From NCBI RefSeq assembly GCF_014652235.1, contig NZ_BMYK01000004.1, forward strand, positions 248,001 through 312,000: DNA of 64,000 bases. The letters run 5' to 3'. Source of the stretch: Pseudorhodoferax aquiterrae. Lineage in GTDB: Bacteria; Pseudomonadota; Gammaproteobacteria; Burkholderiales; Burkholderiaceae_C. Under the pieces are notes generated by a model, which did no database searches, was not told the DNA's origin, and worked only from the letters and a program-made list of their open reading frames with translations. Within the stretch, counting starts at the first letter, position 1. Each line of letters starts with the position of its first letter. Made by a program: the position numbers and the translations under genes. Shown piece by piece: positions 42,013 to 50,858 of the stretch.

Positions 42013-44151
42013 ATGAACCCTCCTCCCATGATCCAGGCGGCGGTGCCGGCCGAGACGGCTCTGCTGGACGGCATCGCCTTCCTGGCGCGCTACTTCGGCA
42101 GCGCTATCGAACGCGCCACGCTGCTGGAGGCCGCGCGCGGCAGCGGCGGCATCGACGACCTGCTGGCCGTCTGCGCCGCGCGTGCCGGCCTGGCCTGCAC
42201 GCCACTGTCTGCGGGCGAGGTGCGCGCCACCATGCTGCCGGCGCTGGTGCGCGGCGACAACGGCCGCGTGCTGGTGGCCTTGCAGCGCGAGGGCGAGCGC
42301 TTCGAATGCCATGTGCCCGACGTGCAGGGCAGCCACTGGCTGAGCGGGGCCCAGCTGCAGGCCGAGTGCCCCGGCGCGCGTTGGCACGCCGTGCGCCCCG
42401 CGCTGTTCTTCGACCAGCGCAGCCTGCTCTACACCCTGCCGTCCGCGCGGCGCTGGTTCTGGGACGTGTTCGGCCGCAACCGCTGGATCTTCGGCTGGGC
42501 TTTGCTGGGCACGCTGGCGCTGAACCTGTTCGGCGCGCTGATCCCGTTCTTCTCGATGGCGGTCTACGACCGCGTCGTGCCCAACAACGCGCTGGGCAGC
42601 CTGTGGGTGCTCACGCTGGCGGCCGTGCTGCTGCTGGGCTTCGAGCTGGTCATGAAGCTGCTGCGCAGCGGCTTGCTGGAATCAGCCGCCCGGCGCATGG
42701 ACCTGGCCCTGTCCTCGGCCATCTTCGCGCAGTGCCTGCGCCTGCGCGCGGCCACGCGGCCGGCCTCGGGCGGCGTGCTGGCCAACCTGGTGCGCGACTT
42801 CGAATCCGTGCGCGACTTCTTCGCCGCCGGCACGCTGGCCGTGCTGGGCGACCTGCCGTTCCTGCTGCTGTTCCTGGGCCTGATCGTGCTGATCGGCGGC
42901 TGGCTGGTGCTGGTGCCGCTGGCCATGATCGTGCTGATGCTGGCCAGCGCCTGGCTGCTGCAAAAGCCGCTGGCGCGCCAGGTCATGTCCTCCACGCGCG
43001 AAGGCGCGCAGCGCACGGCCCATTTGTTCGAGACCATGAACGCGCTGGACACCGTCAAGTCCCTGGGCGCGGAGGCCTGGAGCCGGCGCAAGTGGGAGCA
43101 GCTGACGGTGGCCATCGCCCACAGCAGCCTGAAGACGCGCGAACTCGTCAACCTGGGCGCCTCGCTCTCGACCTCGGCCATGGGGCTGTCCAGCGTGCTG
43201 CTGGTCACCGCCGGCGCCGTGCTGATCGGCGAGCAGGCGCTCACGCTGGGCCAGCTCATCGGCGTGACCATGCTGTCGGGCCGGGCCCTGACGCCCGTGG
43301 CGCAGATCGCCAGCCTGATGGTGCGCTGGCAGCAGACCCGTTTGTCGCTGCAGGCCACCGACCAGATCATGGCCGCCGCCACCGACGATGCCAATGCCAC
43401 GCTGCATGCGCCGCCGCTGCGCGGCGCGCTGGAACTGCGCGAGGTGCATTTCGCCTACCCGCAGCGTCCGCCCCTGCTGGACCGGCTCAGCCTGCGCATC
43501 CGGCCCGGCGAGCGGGTCGGCTTCATCGGCAAGCTGGGCTCGGGCAAGAGCACGCTGCTCAAGCTCGTGCTGAACCTGCACCAGCCCGCCAGCGGCAGCG
43601 TCCTGGTGGACGATCTGGTCACCACCCAGCTCGACGCGCTGAGCCTGCGGCGCCAGATCGGCTACGTGCCGCAGGACGTCACGCTGTTCCACGGCACCGT
43701 GCGCGAGAACATCGAACTGGGCCGCACCGACGGCGGCGACGCGGCGCTGCTGGCTGCCATCCGCGGCGCCTGCCTGGACGAAACACTCGCCCAGCTGCCC
43801 GCCGGCGTGGACACCCAGGTCGGTGAACGCGGCGAACTGCTGTCCGGTGGCCAGCGCCAGGCCGTGGCCATCGCCCGGGCGCTGCTGCCGCGGCCGCGCC
43901 TGTTGCTGCTGGACGAGCCCAGCTCCATGATGGACCCGGCCACCGAGCAACGCCTGATCGGCCAGCTGCGTGCGCTGCCGGACACCACGCTGCTGCTGGT
44001 CACGCACCGCATGGCCATGCTGCCGCTGGTCGACCGCCTGGTCGTGATGGACCGCGGCCGCGTCGTGGCCGACGGCCCGCGCGACCAGGTGCTGCGCGCG
44101 CTCGCGCAGAACGCCGGGGCCGTTCCGTCCCCCCAGCAGGCCGCCGGCTGA
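42013..44151 (+). CDS. Type I secretion ABC transporter (LapB/HlyB type)
   Basis: Inner-membrane exporter ATPase of 712 residues. The N-terminal 130 residues form a C39-peptidase-like domain without the catalytic Cys (LLDGIAFLARYFG), so it binds rather than cuts the substrate. About six transmembrane segments follow (about 150-440), then an ABC domain with Walker A GKLGSGKS (506-513), LSGGQRQ (about 610) and LLLLDEP (about 630). It powers export of the adhesin encoded upstream. The ATG at 42013 gives MNPPPMIQAAVPAET. The gene ends seven bases before the membrane-fusion-protein gene. Confidence 0.92.
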   Translation: MNPPPMIQAAVPAETALLDGIAFLARYFGSAIERATLLEAARGSGGIDDLLAVCAARAGLACTPLSAGEVRATMLPALVRGDNGRVLVALQREGERFECHVPDVQGSHWLSGAQLQAECPGARWHAVRPALFFDQRSLLYTLPSARRWFWDVFGRNRWIFGWALLGTLALNLFGALIPFFSMAVYDRVVPNNALGSLWVLTLAAVLLLGFELVMKLLRSGLLESAARRMDLALSSAIFAQCLRLRAATRPASGGVLANLVRDFESVRDFFAAGTLAVLGDLPFLLLFLGLIVLIGGWLVLVPLAMIVLMLASAWLLQKPLARQVMSSTREGAQRTAHLFETMNALDTVKSLGAEAWSRRKWEQLTVAIAHSSLKTRELVNLGASLSTSAMGLSSVLLVTAGAVLIGEQALTLGQLIGVTMLSGRALTPVAQIASLMVRWQQTRLSLQATDQIMAAATDDANATLHAPPLRGALELREVHFAYPQRPPLLDRLSLRIRPGERVGFIGKLGSGKSTLLKLVLNLHQPASGSVLVDDLVTTQLDALSLRRQIGYVPQDVTLFHGTVRENIELGRTDGGDAALLAAIRGACLDETLAQLPAGVDTQVGERGELLSGGQRQAVAIARALLPRPRLLLLDEPSSMMDPATEQRLIGQLRALPDTTLLLVTHRMAMLPLVDRLVVMDRGRVVADGPRDQVLRALAQNAGAVPSPQQAAG

Positions 44152-44158
44152 GACCGCC

Positions 44159-45463
44159 ATGGCAAGCGATACCCGACCCCTGGCCGGCCCCGCCGACCTG
44201 GACACCACGCCGCGCCGCCTGGCCCTGGTGCTGGTGGCCGCGCTGGCCCTGTTCTGCGTCGTTGCGCTGGTCTGGATGGCCTTGGCCCGGATCGATGTGG
44301 CCGTCAACGCCCGCGGCAGCGTCGTCGCACCCAGCCGCGTGCAGGAAGTGGCCAGCCTGGAAGGCGGCATCGTGCACCGGCTGCTGGTCAAGGCCGGCGA
44401 CAGCGTGGTGCGCGGCCAGCCCCTGGCCCAGCTGGACCGTGCCCAGTACGCGGCCGACCTCGGCGAAAGCCTGCAGACGCGCCGCGCGCTGCAGGCCGCG
44501 CGCATCCGCTTCGACGCGCTGCTGGCCGGCCGCACGCCCGACTTCTCCGGCCTGGAGCCCGAGGCCGCGCCGCTGGTGCGTGAGGAACGGCGCCTGTGGG
44601 AAGAGGCCTGGCGCGAGCACCAGGCCGGCCAGGCCGCCACCGCCGAAGCCGTGCGCGCGCGCGCCGCCGCGCTGCAGGAGGCGCATGCCCGCATCGCCAG
44701 CCTGCAGGCGGCCGAGGCCTCCGCGCGCGAATCGCTGCAGATCGAGGAACGCCTGCTGCAGGCCGGCGCCGGCGCACGCGCCGACTACCTGGCGGCGCAG
44801 CAGCGCTGGCTGGCCCAGAAGGGCGAGCTGTCGGCGCTGCACGAGTCGCTGCCGCGCCTGCAGGCCGCACTGGCCGAGGCCCGGGCCCAGGGCGCGGAGC
44901 TGACGGCGCGTGCACGCGCGCAGTGGGGCCTCCAGCGCACCGAGATCGAGGGCAAGCTCGGCACACTGTCGCCGCAGGTCCAGGGGCGCGAAGACCGGCT
45001 GCAGCGGCGCGAACTGCTCTCGCCCATGGACGGCGTGGTCAACCGCGTGCTGATCGCCACGCAGGGCGGCGTGGCCGGCGCCGGCGCGCCCATCCTGGAG
45101 ATCGTGCCGCACGACGATGCGCTGCGCATCAGCGCGCGGGTCGGCCCGGCGGACATCGGCTTCCTGCATGCGCAGCAGCAGGCCCGGGTGCGCGTGGCGG
45201 CCTTCGACGCGTCCATCTACGGCACGCTGGATGCCACGGTTGCGCGCGTCGGCGCCGACGTGCTGCTGGACAACGACAAGCAGCCCTACTTCGAGGTCGA
45301 GCTCGTGGCCGCCAACGACCACCTCGAGCACGGCGGCAAGCGGCTGGCGCTGCAGCCCGGCATGTCGGTGGAGGCCAGCATCCTGACCGGCCAGCGCACG
45401 GTGCTGCAGTATTTGCTCAAGCCCGTGTTCAAGACCCTGGGCACGGCCCTGCAGGAGCGCTGA
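44159..45463 (+). CDS. Type I secretion membrane fusion protein (HlyD family)
   Basis: Periplasmic adaptor of 434 residues that links the ABC exporter to the outer-membrane channel. It has one N-terminal transmembrane segment (about 21-42), a biotinyl-lipoyl-like part (GSVVAPSRVQEVASLEGGIVHRLLVKAGD), long coiled-coil helices (about 130-275) and a beta-barrel end. The EGGI-type pattern near residue 63 matches HlyD/LapC proteins. It overlaps the TolC-like gene by one base. Confidence 0.93.
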   Translation: MASDTRPLAGPADLDTTPRRLALVLVAALALFCVVALVWMALARIDVAVNARGSVVAPSRVQEVASLEGGIVHRLLVKAGDSVVRGQPLAQLDRAQYAADLGESLQTRRALQAARIRFDALLAGRTPDFSGLEPEAAPLVREERRLWEEAWREHQAGQAATAEAVRARAAALQEAHARIASLQAAEASARESLQIEERLLQAGAGARADYLAAQQRWLAQKGELSALHESLPRLQAALAEARAQGAELTARARAQWGLQRTEIEGKLGTLSPQVQGREDRLQRRELLSPMDGVVNRVLIATQGGVAGAGAPILEIVPHDDALRISARVGPADIGFLHAQQQARVRVAAFDASIYGTLDATVARVGADVLLDNDKQPYFEVELVAANDHLEHGGKRLALQPGMSVEASILTGQRTVLQYLLKPVFKTLGTALQER

Positions 45464-46773
45464 TGGCCAGGCGCGTTCTGGTGGCGGCGGCGCTGTGGCT
45501 GGCCTGGCTGGCCGGCGCGGCCATGGCGCAGGACGAGCGCGTGTGGACCCTGCCACGTGCGCTCGAGCAGGCGCTGGTGCGCGATGCGCAGGTGGCGGGT
45601 GCCCGCGCCAAGGCCCAGGCCGCGCAGGCGCAGCAGCGCCAGGCCGACGGCCGGCTCTGGCCCAGCGCCGGTCTGCGCCTGACCCAAGGCCGCAGCTCCG
45701 ACCGCGACCCGCCGTTCGTGTTCGAGCGCAGCACCCGGCGTGGCGAAGCCTTCCTGCGCTGGAACCTGTTCAACGGCCTGGAGGACCAGCGCCAGATCGC
45801 GGCCCAGGCATTCGATGCCGTCGCCGCCGAGGCCGAGCTGCTGCAGGCACTGGACGAGGCCTGCGAGCGCATCGCCGTCGCCTACTTCAGCCTGCTGCGC
45901 CACCAGCACCTGGCCGGTCTGGCCCGCCAGCGCCTGGGCGAGGTCGAGCGGCTGGCCGCGCGCGTGGCCAGCCAGGCCGCGCTGGGCAAGGCCTCGGAGG
46001 CCGACGCCCAGCTCGCCGAGGCCTCGCGCATCGATGCGCAGCTCGCGCTGCAGGGCATCGAGGCCGAGCAGCAGGCGGCCCGCTCCCGGCTGGCCGTGCT
46101 GCTGGGGCTGCGGGAGGGCGCGGCGCTGCAAGTGGCCGATGCGCCGCTGCCGCCCGTGGATGCCGAGCTGGAGCCGCGCGCCTGGGCCGACCAGGCGGAG
46201 CGGCAGAACGGGCAATGGCTGGCCGCCGCGGCGCGCGTGGCCGGCACGCGCCGGCGCATCGCCGGCATCGCGCCCGAGTACCTGCCGCGGCTGGACCTGG
46301 ATCTGCGCCGCAGCCTGTACGACCGCACCGATCCCCAGCCCACCACCTCGCAGCGCCATGGCTGGTCCGTCGGCCTGACCTGGGAGGTGCCGCTGGGCGG
46401 TGCGCCGCGCGCGCGCCAGGACGAGCTGCGCGCCCGCGCCGCGCTGGCCGAGGCGGAACTGCAGCGTGTGCGCGACGGGGTCCAGGCCGACGCCGGTGCC
46501 GCGCGCGCGCAGGCGCGCCAGACCGCCAGCGCCGCCCCGCAGCTGACGCAACAGCGCCAGCGCTGGGAGCAGGTGGTGCGCGCCAGCGAGCTGCAGTTCG
46601 ACGCCGGCCGGCGCAGCCTGATGCAGCTGATCGACCAGTACGACCGGCGCTTCGGCGTGCAGCAGCGCGACATCGAGAACACCTGGCAGCAGGCCGAGGC
46701 CCACCTGCGGTTGCGCCGGCTGGCGGGCGATCTGGCCGAGTGGTTCGGCGTGCTGGACGGCGGCACGCGCTGA
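45463..46773 (+). CDS. Type I secretion outer-membrane factor (TolC family)
   Basis: Outer-membrane channel protein of 436 residues with a signal peptide (about 1-22, GAAMA-QD) and the TolC/OEP alpha-helical repeat pattern, with long Ala/Gln/Arg-rich helices and the FNGLEDQRQ and YLPRLDLDL stretches. The start ATG at 45463 overlaps the previous stop (TGATG), so the three exporter genes form one operon. It completes the path from cytoplasm to outside for the adhesin. Confidence 0.92.
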   Translation: MARRVLVAAALWLAWLAGAAMAQDERVWTLPRALEQALVRDAQVAGARAKAQAAQAQQRQADGRLWPSAGLRLTQGRSSDRDPPFVFERSTRRGEAFLRWNLFNGLEDQRQIAAQAFDAVAAEAELLQALDEACERIAVAYFSLLRHQHLAGLARQRLGEVERLAARVASQAALGKASEADAQLAEASRIDAQLALQGIEAEQQAARSRLAVLLGLREGAALQVADAPLPPVDAELEPRAWADQAERQNGQWLAAAARVAGTRRRIAGIAPEYLPRLDLDLRRSLYDRTDPQPTTSQRHGWSVGLTWEVPLGGAPRARQDELRARAALAEAELQRVRDGVQADAGAARAQARQTASAAPQLTQQRQRWEQVVRASELQFDAGRRSLMQLIDQYDRRFGVQQRDIENTWQQAEAHLRLRRLAGDLAEWFGVLDGGTR

Positions 46774-46819
46774 GGGCGGGGACGGTCGGCGGTGCGGGCG
46801 GCGTGCGCGGTGCCGCGGT

Positions 46820-47794
46820 TCAGTCCAGCGAGATGTTGGCGCTGCGGATGACCTCGCCCCATTTCTGCTGGTCGCGCCGCACCCAGGCGCCGACCTCCTG
46901 CGGCCCGGTGGGCAGCGGCTCCATGCCATGGGCCTCGATCCGGCGCGCCAGCTCGGGGTCCTTGAGCGTCTGCTGCAGCAAGGCGCTGATGCGCTCCACC
47001 ACCGCGGGCGGCGTCTTCAGCGGAACGTACATGGCGTACCAGGAGCTGTAGTCGAAGCCGGGCAGCGTGGCGGACATGAGCGGCAGCGAGCGGGTGGCAG
47101 GCGAGGTGCTGACCGAGGTCGCGGCGACCAGGCGCACCAGCCCCTTGTCGATGGCGGCCTGCAGCGAGGGCAGGCTGCTGAACATGGCCCCCACCCGGCC
47201 CGACGCGAGGTCGGAGATGGCCGGCGCCGTGCCCTTGTACGGCACGTGGATCACCTCGGTCTTCGACAGGCTCTTGAACAGCTCGGCGCCCAGGTGCGCG
47301 GTGCCGCCCACGCCGGCCGACGCGAAGGACAGCTGGCCGGGGTTCGCGCGGGCGTAGTCCACCAGCTCCTGCACGTTGCGGACCGGGAGCCTGGCGGACA
47401 CCACCAGCACATGGGCGCTGGTCGTCACCATGCCCACGGGTTGCAGCCGGGCCAGGTGGTCGGCGCCCCCCTGCTTGCTCAAGAGGGGTTGCAGCACCGC
47501 GTTGCCCAGCGCGGGCATCCACAGCGTGTGGCCGTCGGGCTCGGAGCGGCTGACGGCCATCAGCGAGGGGATGCCCATGGCGCCGCCCTGGTTCTCCACG
47601 ACGAAGGCCTGGCCGGTGGCTGTGGCGAGCTTCTGCGCGATCTCGCGCGCCGTGATGTCGGCGGGCCCGCCCGCGGCATAGGGCACCACGATCTTGACTG
47701 GCTTGGCAGGCCAGTGGGCCTGTGCGTGCAAGGTGCCGGCGGTGGCGCAGAGCGCTGCGACGACGAGCGCACGGCGGTAAGGGCAAGGGCTCAC
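46820..47794 (-). CDS. Bug-family (TctC-like) periplasmic binding protein
   Basis: Periplasmic binding protein of 324 residues from the tripartite tricarboxylate transporter family. The signal peptide ends near residue 21 (TLHA-QA). The family marks are WPAKPVKIVVPYAAGGPADITAR, GTAHLGAELFK and VIHVPYKGTAPA. The start is GTG at 47794, with GGAG eight bases upstream; longer readings run into the next gene. No TctA/TctB membrane subunits are nearby, as is common for Bug proteins. It is the last gene of the IclR-linked operon. Confidence 0.88.
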   Translation of the reverse strand: MSPCPYRRALVVAALCATAGTLHAQAHWPAKPVKIVVPYAAGGPADITAREIAQKLATATGQAFVVENQGGAMGIPSLMAVSRSEPDGHTLWMPALGNAVLQPLLSKQGGADHLARLQPVGMVTTSAHVLVVSARLPVRNVQELVDYARANPGQLSFASAGVGGTAHLGAELFKSLSKTEVIHVPYKGTAPAISDLASGRVGAMFSSLPSLQAAIDKGLVRLVAATSVSTSPATRSLPLMSATLPGFDYSSWYAMYVPLKTPPAVVERISALLQQTLKDPELARRIEAHGMEPLPTGPQEVGAWVRRDQQKWGEVIRSANISLD

Positions 47795-47825
47795 GGGTGT
47801 GTCTCCGTTGGTGGGGTTGGCATGC

Positions 47826-48653
47826 TCAGCGGGGGGTGGGCAGGTCGCGCGGCCCGGGGCCGTCGTAGGTCCACAGGTAGTTGCGCGGAATCGGCCCCTT
47901 GTTCCTGCCGCCCTGGCCGGTCTGTTCCCAGGCGTGCGACAGGATGCCGACCGAGCGCGAGAGGCAGAACAGGCCGCGCGCGAGCGGGGCCGGAAAGCCC
48001 AGCTCGGCATAGATCACCGCGGTGGCGCCGTCGATGTTCATGGGGATGCGGCGGCCGCCCTTGCGTGCGGCCAGTTCCTCTTCCACGGCCCGGCCGATCG
48101 CGGCGAAGCGGCCGCCGACCACGCCGCTGCGCGCGGCCTCGTCCACCAGCGCCAGCAGCCTGGGCGCGCGCGGGTCCAGCGGGTGGAAGCGGTGCCCGTA
48201 GCCCGAGACGAACTTGCCGCGTTCCTCGATCGCCTGGTCCAGGCCGGCGCGCGTGCTGTCGGCCAACGATGCGCCGGCGTCCTGTCGGCGCGCGATGTCC
48301 TCGAACATCTCCACGGCCTGCTCGCCCGCACCGCCGTGCACGTCGCCCAGCACGTTGACGGCCGAGGCCATGGCGTTGTTCAGCCCCACGCCGCAGGTCG
48401 TCGCCATGCGGGCGATGGCGATGCTGGGCGCCTGCGGTCCGTGGTCCACGCCTGCCACCAGGGCGGCGTCCAGCAGGCGCGCCTGGCCGGCGTCGGGCAG
48501 CTCGCCGCGCGTCATGAGCCAGACCATCTGGGCGAAGCCGACGCGGCCGATCAGCTCCTCGATGGCGTAGCCGCGAAAGCGGATCGCGCCGGGGCGCATG
48601 TCGATGATGGAGGTGCGCCACCAGTCGGGAACGCGGGGATCGTCGGTGCTCAT
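47826..48653 (-). CDS. Citrate-synthase-like/citryl-CoA-lyase-like enzyme
   Basis: Short citrate-synthase fold protein of 275 residues, against about 430 for true citrate synthase. The size fits the citryl-CoA lyase branch, which splits citryl-CoA into acetyl-CoA and oxaloacetate. The three catalytic positions of the fold are visible: His106 in VHGGAGE, His154 in GYGHRFH with DPR, and Asp208 in NIDGATAVIYAELG. It overlaps the CaiB-type CoA-transferase gene (ATGA), so a transferase-then-lyase pair acting on an acyl-CoA is likely. The physiological substrate is unknown. Confidence 0.84.
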   Translation of the reverse strand: MSTDDPRVPDWWRTSIIDMRPGAIRFRGYAIEELIGRVGFAQMVWLMTRGELPDAGQARLLDAALVAGVDHGPQAPSIAIARMATTCGVGLNNAMASAVNVLGDVHGGAGEQAVEMFEDIARRQDAGASLADSTRAGLDQAIEERGKFVSGYGHRFHPLDPRAPRLLALVDEAARSGVVGGRFAAIGRAVEEELAARKGGRRIPMNIDGATAVIYAELGFPAPLARGLFCLSRSVGILSHAWEQTGQGGRNKGPIPRNYLWTYDGPGPRDLPTPR

Positions 48654-49852
48654 ACAACCTTCTCCTTGATGTGTTCTTCGATCTCGCCCGGCGTGTAGCC
48701 GAGCTCTGCCAGGATGGCGGCGGTGTGCTCGCCCAGGCGCGGCGGCGGGCGGTCCACGCGGGGGGCTTCGCCGTTGAGCTTGAAGCCGGTGCGCACCACG
48801 CGGATGTCGCGCCCCACGCCGGGCACGTCCTCGAAGCTGCCCACCATGCCGCGCTGCGCGATCTGCGGGTGCTCCAGGGCCTGCGGCACCGAGTAGACCG
48901 GCCCGGCCGGCACGCCGACCGCATTGAACAGCGCCCACCAGGCGTTGGCCGACTTGGCGGACAGCGCGTCCTCCACCAGCGCCTTGAGCGCGGCGCGGTG
49001 CTGCAGCCGGCCCTGGCGCTCGGCGAAGCGCGGGTCCGTCTTCCATTCGGGGTGCGCCAGCACGTCGCACACGGCTTCCCACTGCTCCTGCTTGTTGGCC
49101 GCGATGTTGAGCAGGCCGTCGCCGGTGCGGAAGGTGCCCGAGGGGCTGGCCGTCACGTTGTCGTTGCCCAGCGGCTGGGGCGCGCGGCCGGCGATCAGGT
49201 GGTTGGAGACGGCCCAGCCCATGGTGGCCATCGCGGCTTCCAGCATCGACACGTCGACGAACACACCGCCGGTGCGCTGGCGGTCGGCCAGCGCGCTGGC
49301 CACGGCGAAGGCCGCCGTGAGGCCGCCGATGGTGTCGGCCACCGGGTAGCCCACGCGGTAGGGCGCGTTCTCCGGCGCGCCCGTGATGCTCATGACGCCG
49401 GACATCCCCTGGATGATCTGGTCGTAGGCCGGCAGGTCGCGCAGCGGGCCGTCCTGTCCGAAGCCCGAAATGGCGCAGTAGACGAGCTTGGGGTTGTCCT
49501 TCAGCAGATCCTCGTAGCCCAGGCCCAGGCGCTGCATCACGCCGGGCCGGTAGTTCTCGACCAGCACCTCGGCCGTGCGCACCAGTCGGCGCAGCGCTTC
49601 CTTGCCCTTGGGATGCTTGAGGTCCAGCGTGATGGACCGCTTGCCCGGGTTCTGCGCCAGGAAGGACACGCCCATCATGGCCTGGTTCAAGGCGGGATCG
49701 GCGCCGAGCTGGCGGGCCAGGTCGCCGGTGTGGCGCGCTTCGACCTTGATGACGTCGGCGCCCATGTGCGCGAGTTGGTGGCACGCGAAGGGCCCCGCCA
49801 GCACGTTGGTGAGGTCCAGCACGCGGATGCCGTGCAGGGGTTGGATGGCCAT
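48650..49852 (-). CDS. CaiB/BaiF-family CoA-transferase
   Basis: Class III CoA-transferase of 400 residues that moves CoA between carboxylic acids. The start MAIQPLHGIRVLDLTNVLAGPFACHQLAHMGADVIKVE is typical. The nucleophilic Asp of the family is most likely Asp173 in PVADTIGG. It lies next to a Bug-protein gene (nine bases) and overlaps the lyase-like gene. Together they suggest uptake of an organic acid, CoA activation and cleavage. Confidence 0.93.
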   Translation of the reverse strand: MAIQPLHGIRVLDLTNVLAGPFACHQLAHMGADVIKVEARHTGDLARQLGADPALNQAMMGVSFLAQNPGKRSITLDLKHPKGKEALRRLVRTAEVLVENYRPGVMQRLGLGYEDLLKDNPKLVYCAISGFGQDGPLRDLPAYDQIIQGMSGVMSITGAPENAPYRVGYPVADTIGGLTAAFAVASALADRQRTGGVFVDVSMLEAAMATMGWAVSNHLIAGRAPQPLGNDNVTASPSGTFRTGDGLLNIAANKQEQWEAVCDVLAHPEWKTDPRFAERQGRLQHRAALKALVEDALSAKSANAWWALFNAVGVPAGPVYSVPQALEHPQIAQRGMVGSFEDVPGVGRDIRVVRTGFKLNGEAPRVDRPPPRLGEHTAAILAELGYTPGEIEEHIKEKVV

Positions 49853-49861
49853 GGGTGCTCC

Positions 49862-50833
49862 TCAATCCGCCTTGATGTTGGCCGACTTCACCACGGCCGC
49901 CCAGCGCTTCATTTCGGAAGCGGCCAGCTGCGATGCCTGTGCAGGCGTGTTGGCCACGGGCGTCAGGCCCTGTTCGGCCAAACGCCGCCTGCCATCGTCG
50001 GAGTTCAGCGCTGCGACGAAGGCCTGGTTCAGCGTGTCGACGACCGGCTGCGGCGTGCCGGCGGGTGCGGCGAAACCGACCCAGAAATCCATCACGAAGC
50101 TCGGCAGCTTGGCCTCCTTGGCGGACGGCACATCGGGCAGCAAGGGCGAGCGCGCCTCGCTCGTGACCACCAGCGCGCGCAGCTTGCCCGACCGGATGTG
50201 CGGCAGCGCCGTCGGCAGCGACGTGACCAGTGCCTGCACCTGGCCTGCCATCAGGTCGGTCAGCACCGCGCCGGCGCCCTTGTAGGGGATGTGCACCAGG
50301 TCGATACCGGCGGCTGTTTTGAACAGCTCGCCGCCCAGGTGCGTGTTCGTCCCGTTGCCGCCCGATCCGTAGTTCATCGTGCCGGGCTTGGCCTTGGCCA
50401 GAGCGATGAACTCCTGCACGGTCTTCACCGGCAAGCCCGGGTGGACCACCAGCACGTGCGGCGCGGAAGCGGCCGTGATGATGTGCGAGAAGTCCTTGCG
50501 CGCATCGAACGGCATCTTGGGCAGAAGGCCTGGCGCGATGGTGAAGGACATCTCGGTCGTCAGCACGGTGTAGCCGTCCGGTGCGGCGCGCGCCACGGTG
50601 CCCCAGCCGATCAGGCCGCCGCCGCCGACCTTGTTGTCCACGACGAAGGCTTGGCCCAGGCCATTGGCGACCTGGTTGGCGGCCAGGCGCGCCACGATGT
50701 CGGTCGTGCCGCCCACGGCGTAGGGCACGACGATGGTGATCGGCCGCACCGGGAAGGTCTGTGCCGAGGCGGTGGAGCCCGCGGCAATGGCCAGGGCTGC
50801 AGCGGCAAGGGGCAGGAAGCGGGACATGTCCAT
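49862..50833 (-). CDS. Bug-family (TctC-like) periplasmic binding protein
   Basis: Second Bug protein of the cluster, 323 residues; signal peptide to about residue 24 (STASA-QT). Family marks are FPVRPITIVVPYAVGGTTDIVAR, NGTNTHLGGELFK and LVHIPYKGAGAV. It is distinct from the neighbouring Bug proteins, so the cluster probably recognises more than one acid. GGAGACC lies before the ATG. Confidence 0.92.
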   Translation of the reverse strand: MDMSRFLPLAAAALAIAAGSTASAQTFPVRPITIVVPYAVGGTTDIVARLAANQVANGLGQAFVVDNKVGGGGLIGWGTVARAAPDGYTVLTTEMSFTIAPGLLPKMPFDARKDFSHIITAASAPHVLVVHPGLPVKTVQEFIALAKAKPGTMNYGSGGNGTNTHLGGELFKTAAGIDLVHIPYKGAGAVLTDLMAGQVQALVTSLPTALPHIRSGKLRALVVTSEARSPLLPDVPSAKEAKLPSFVMDFWVGFAAPAGTPQPVVDTLNQAFVAALNSDDGRRRLAEQGLTPVANTPAQASQLAASEMKRWAAVVKSANIKAD

Positions 50834-50858
50834 GGAAGGTCTCCGGTGACGTGCGCGG

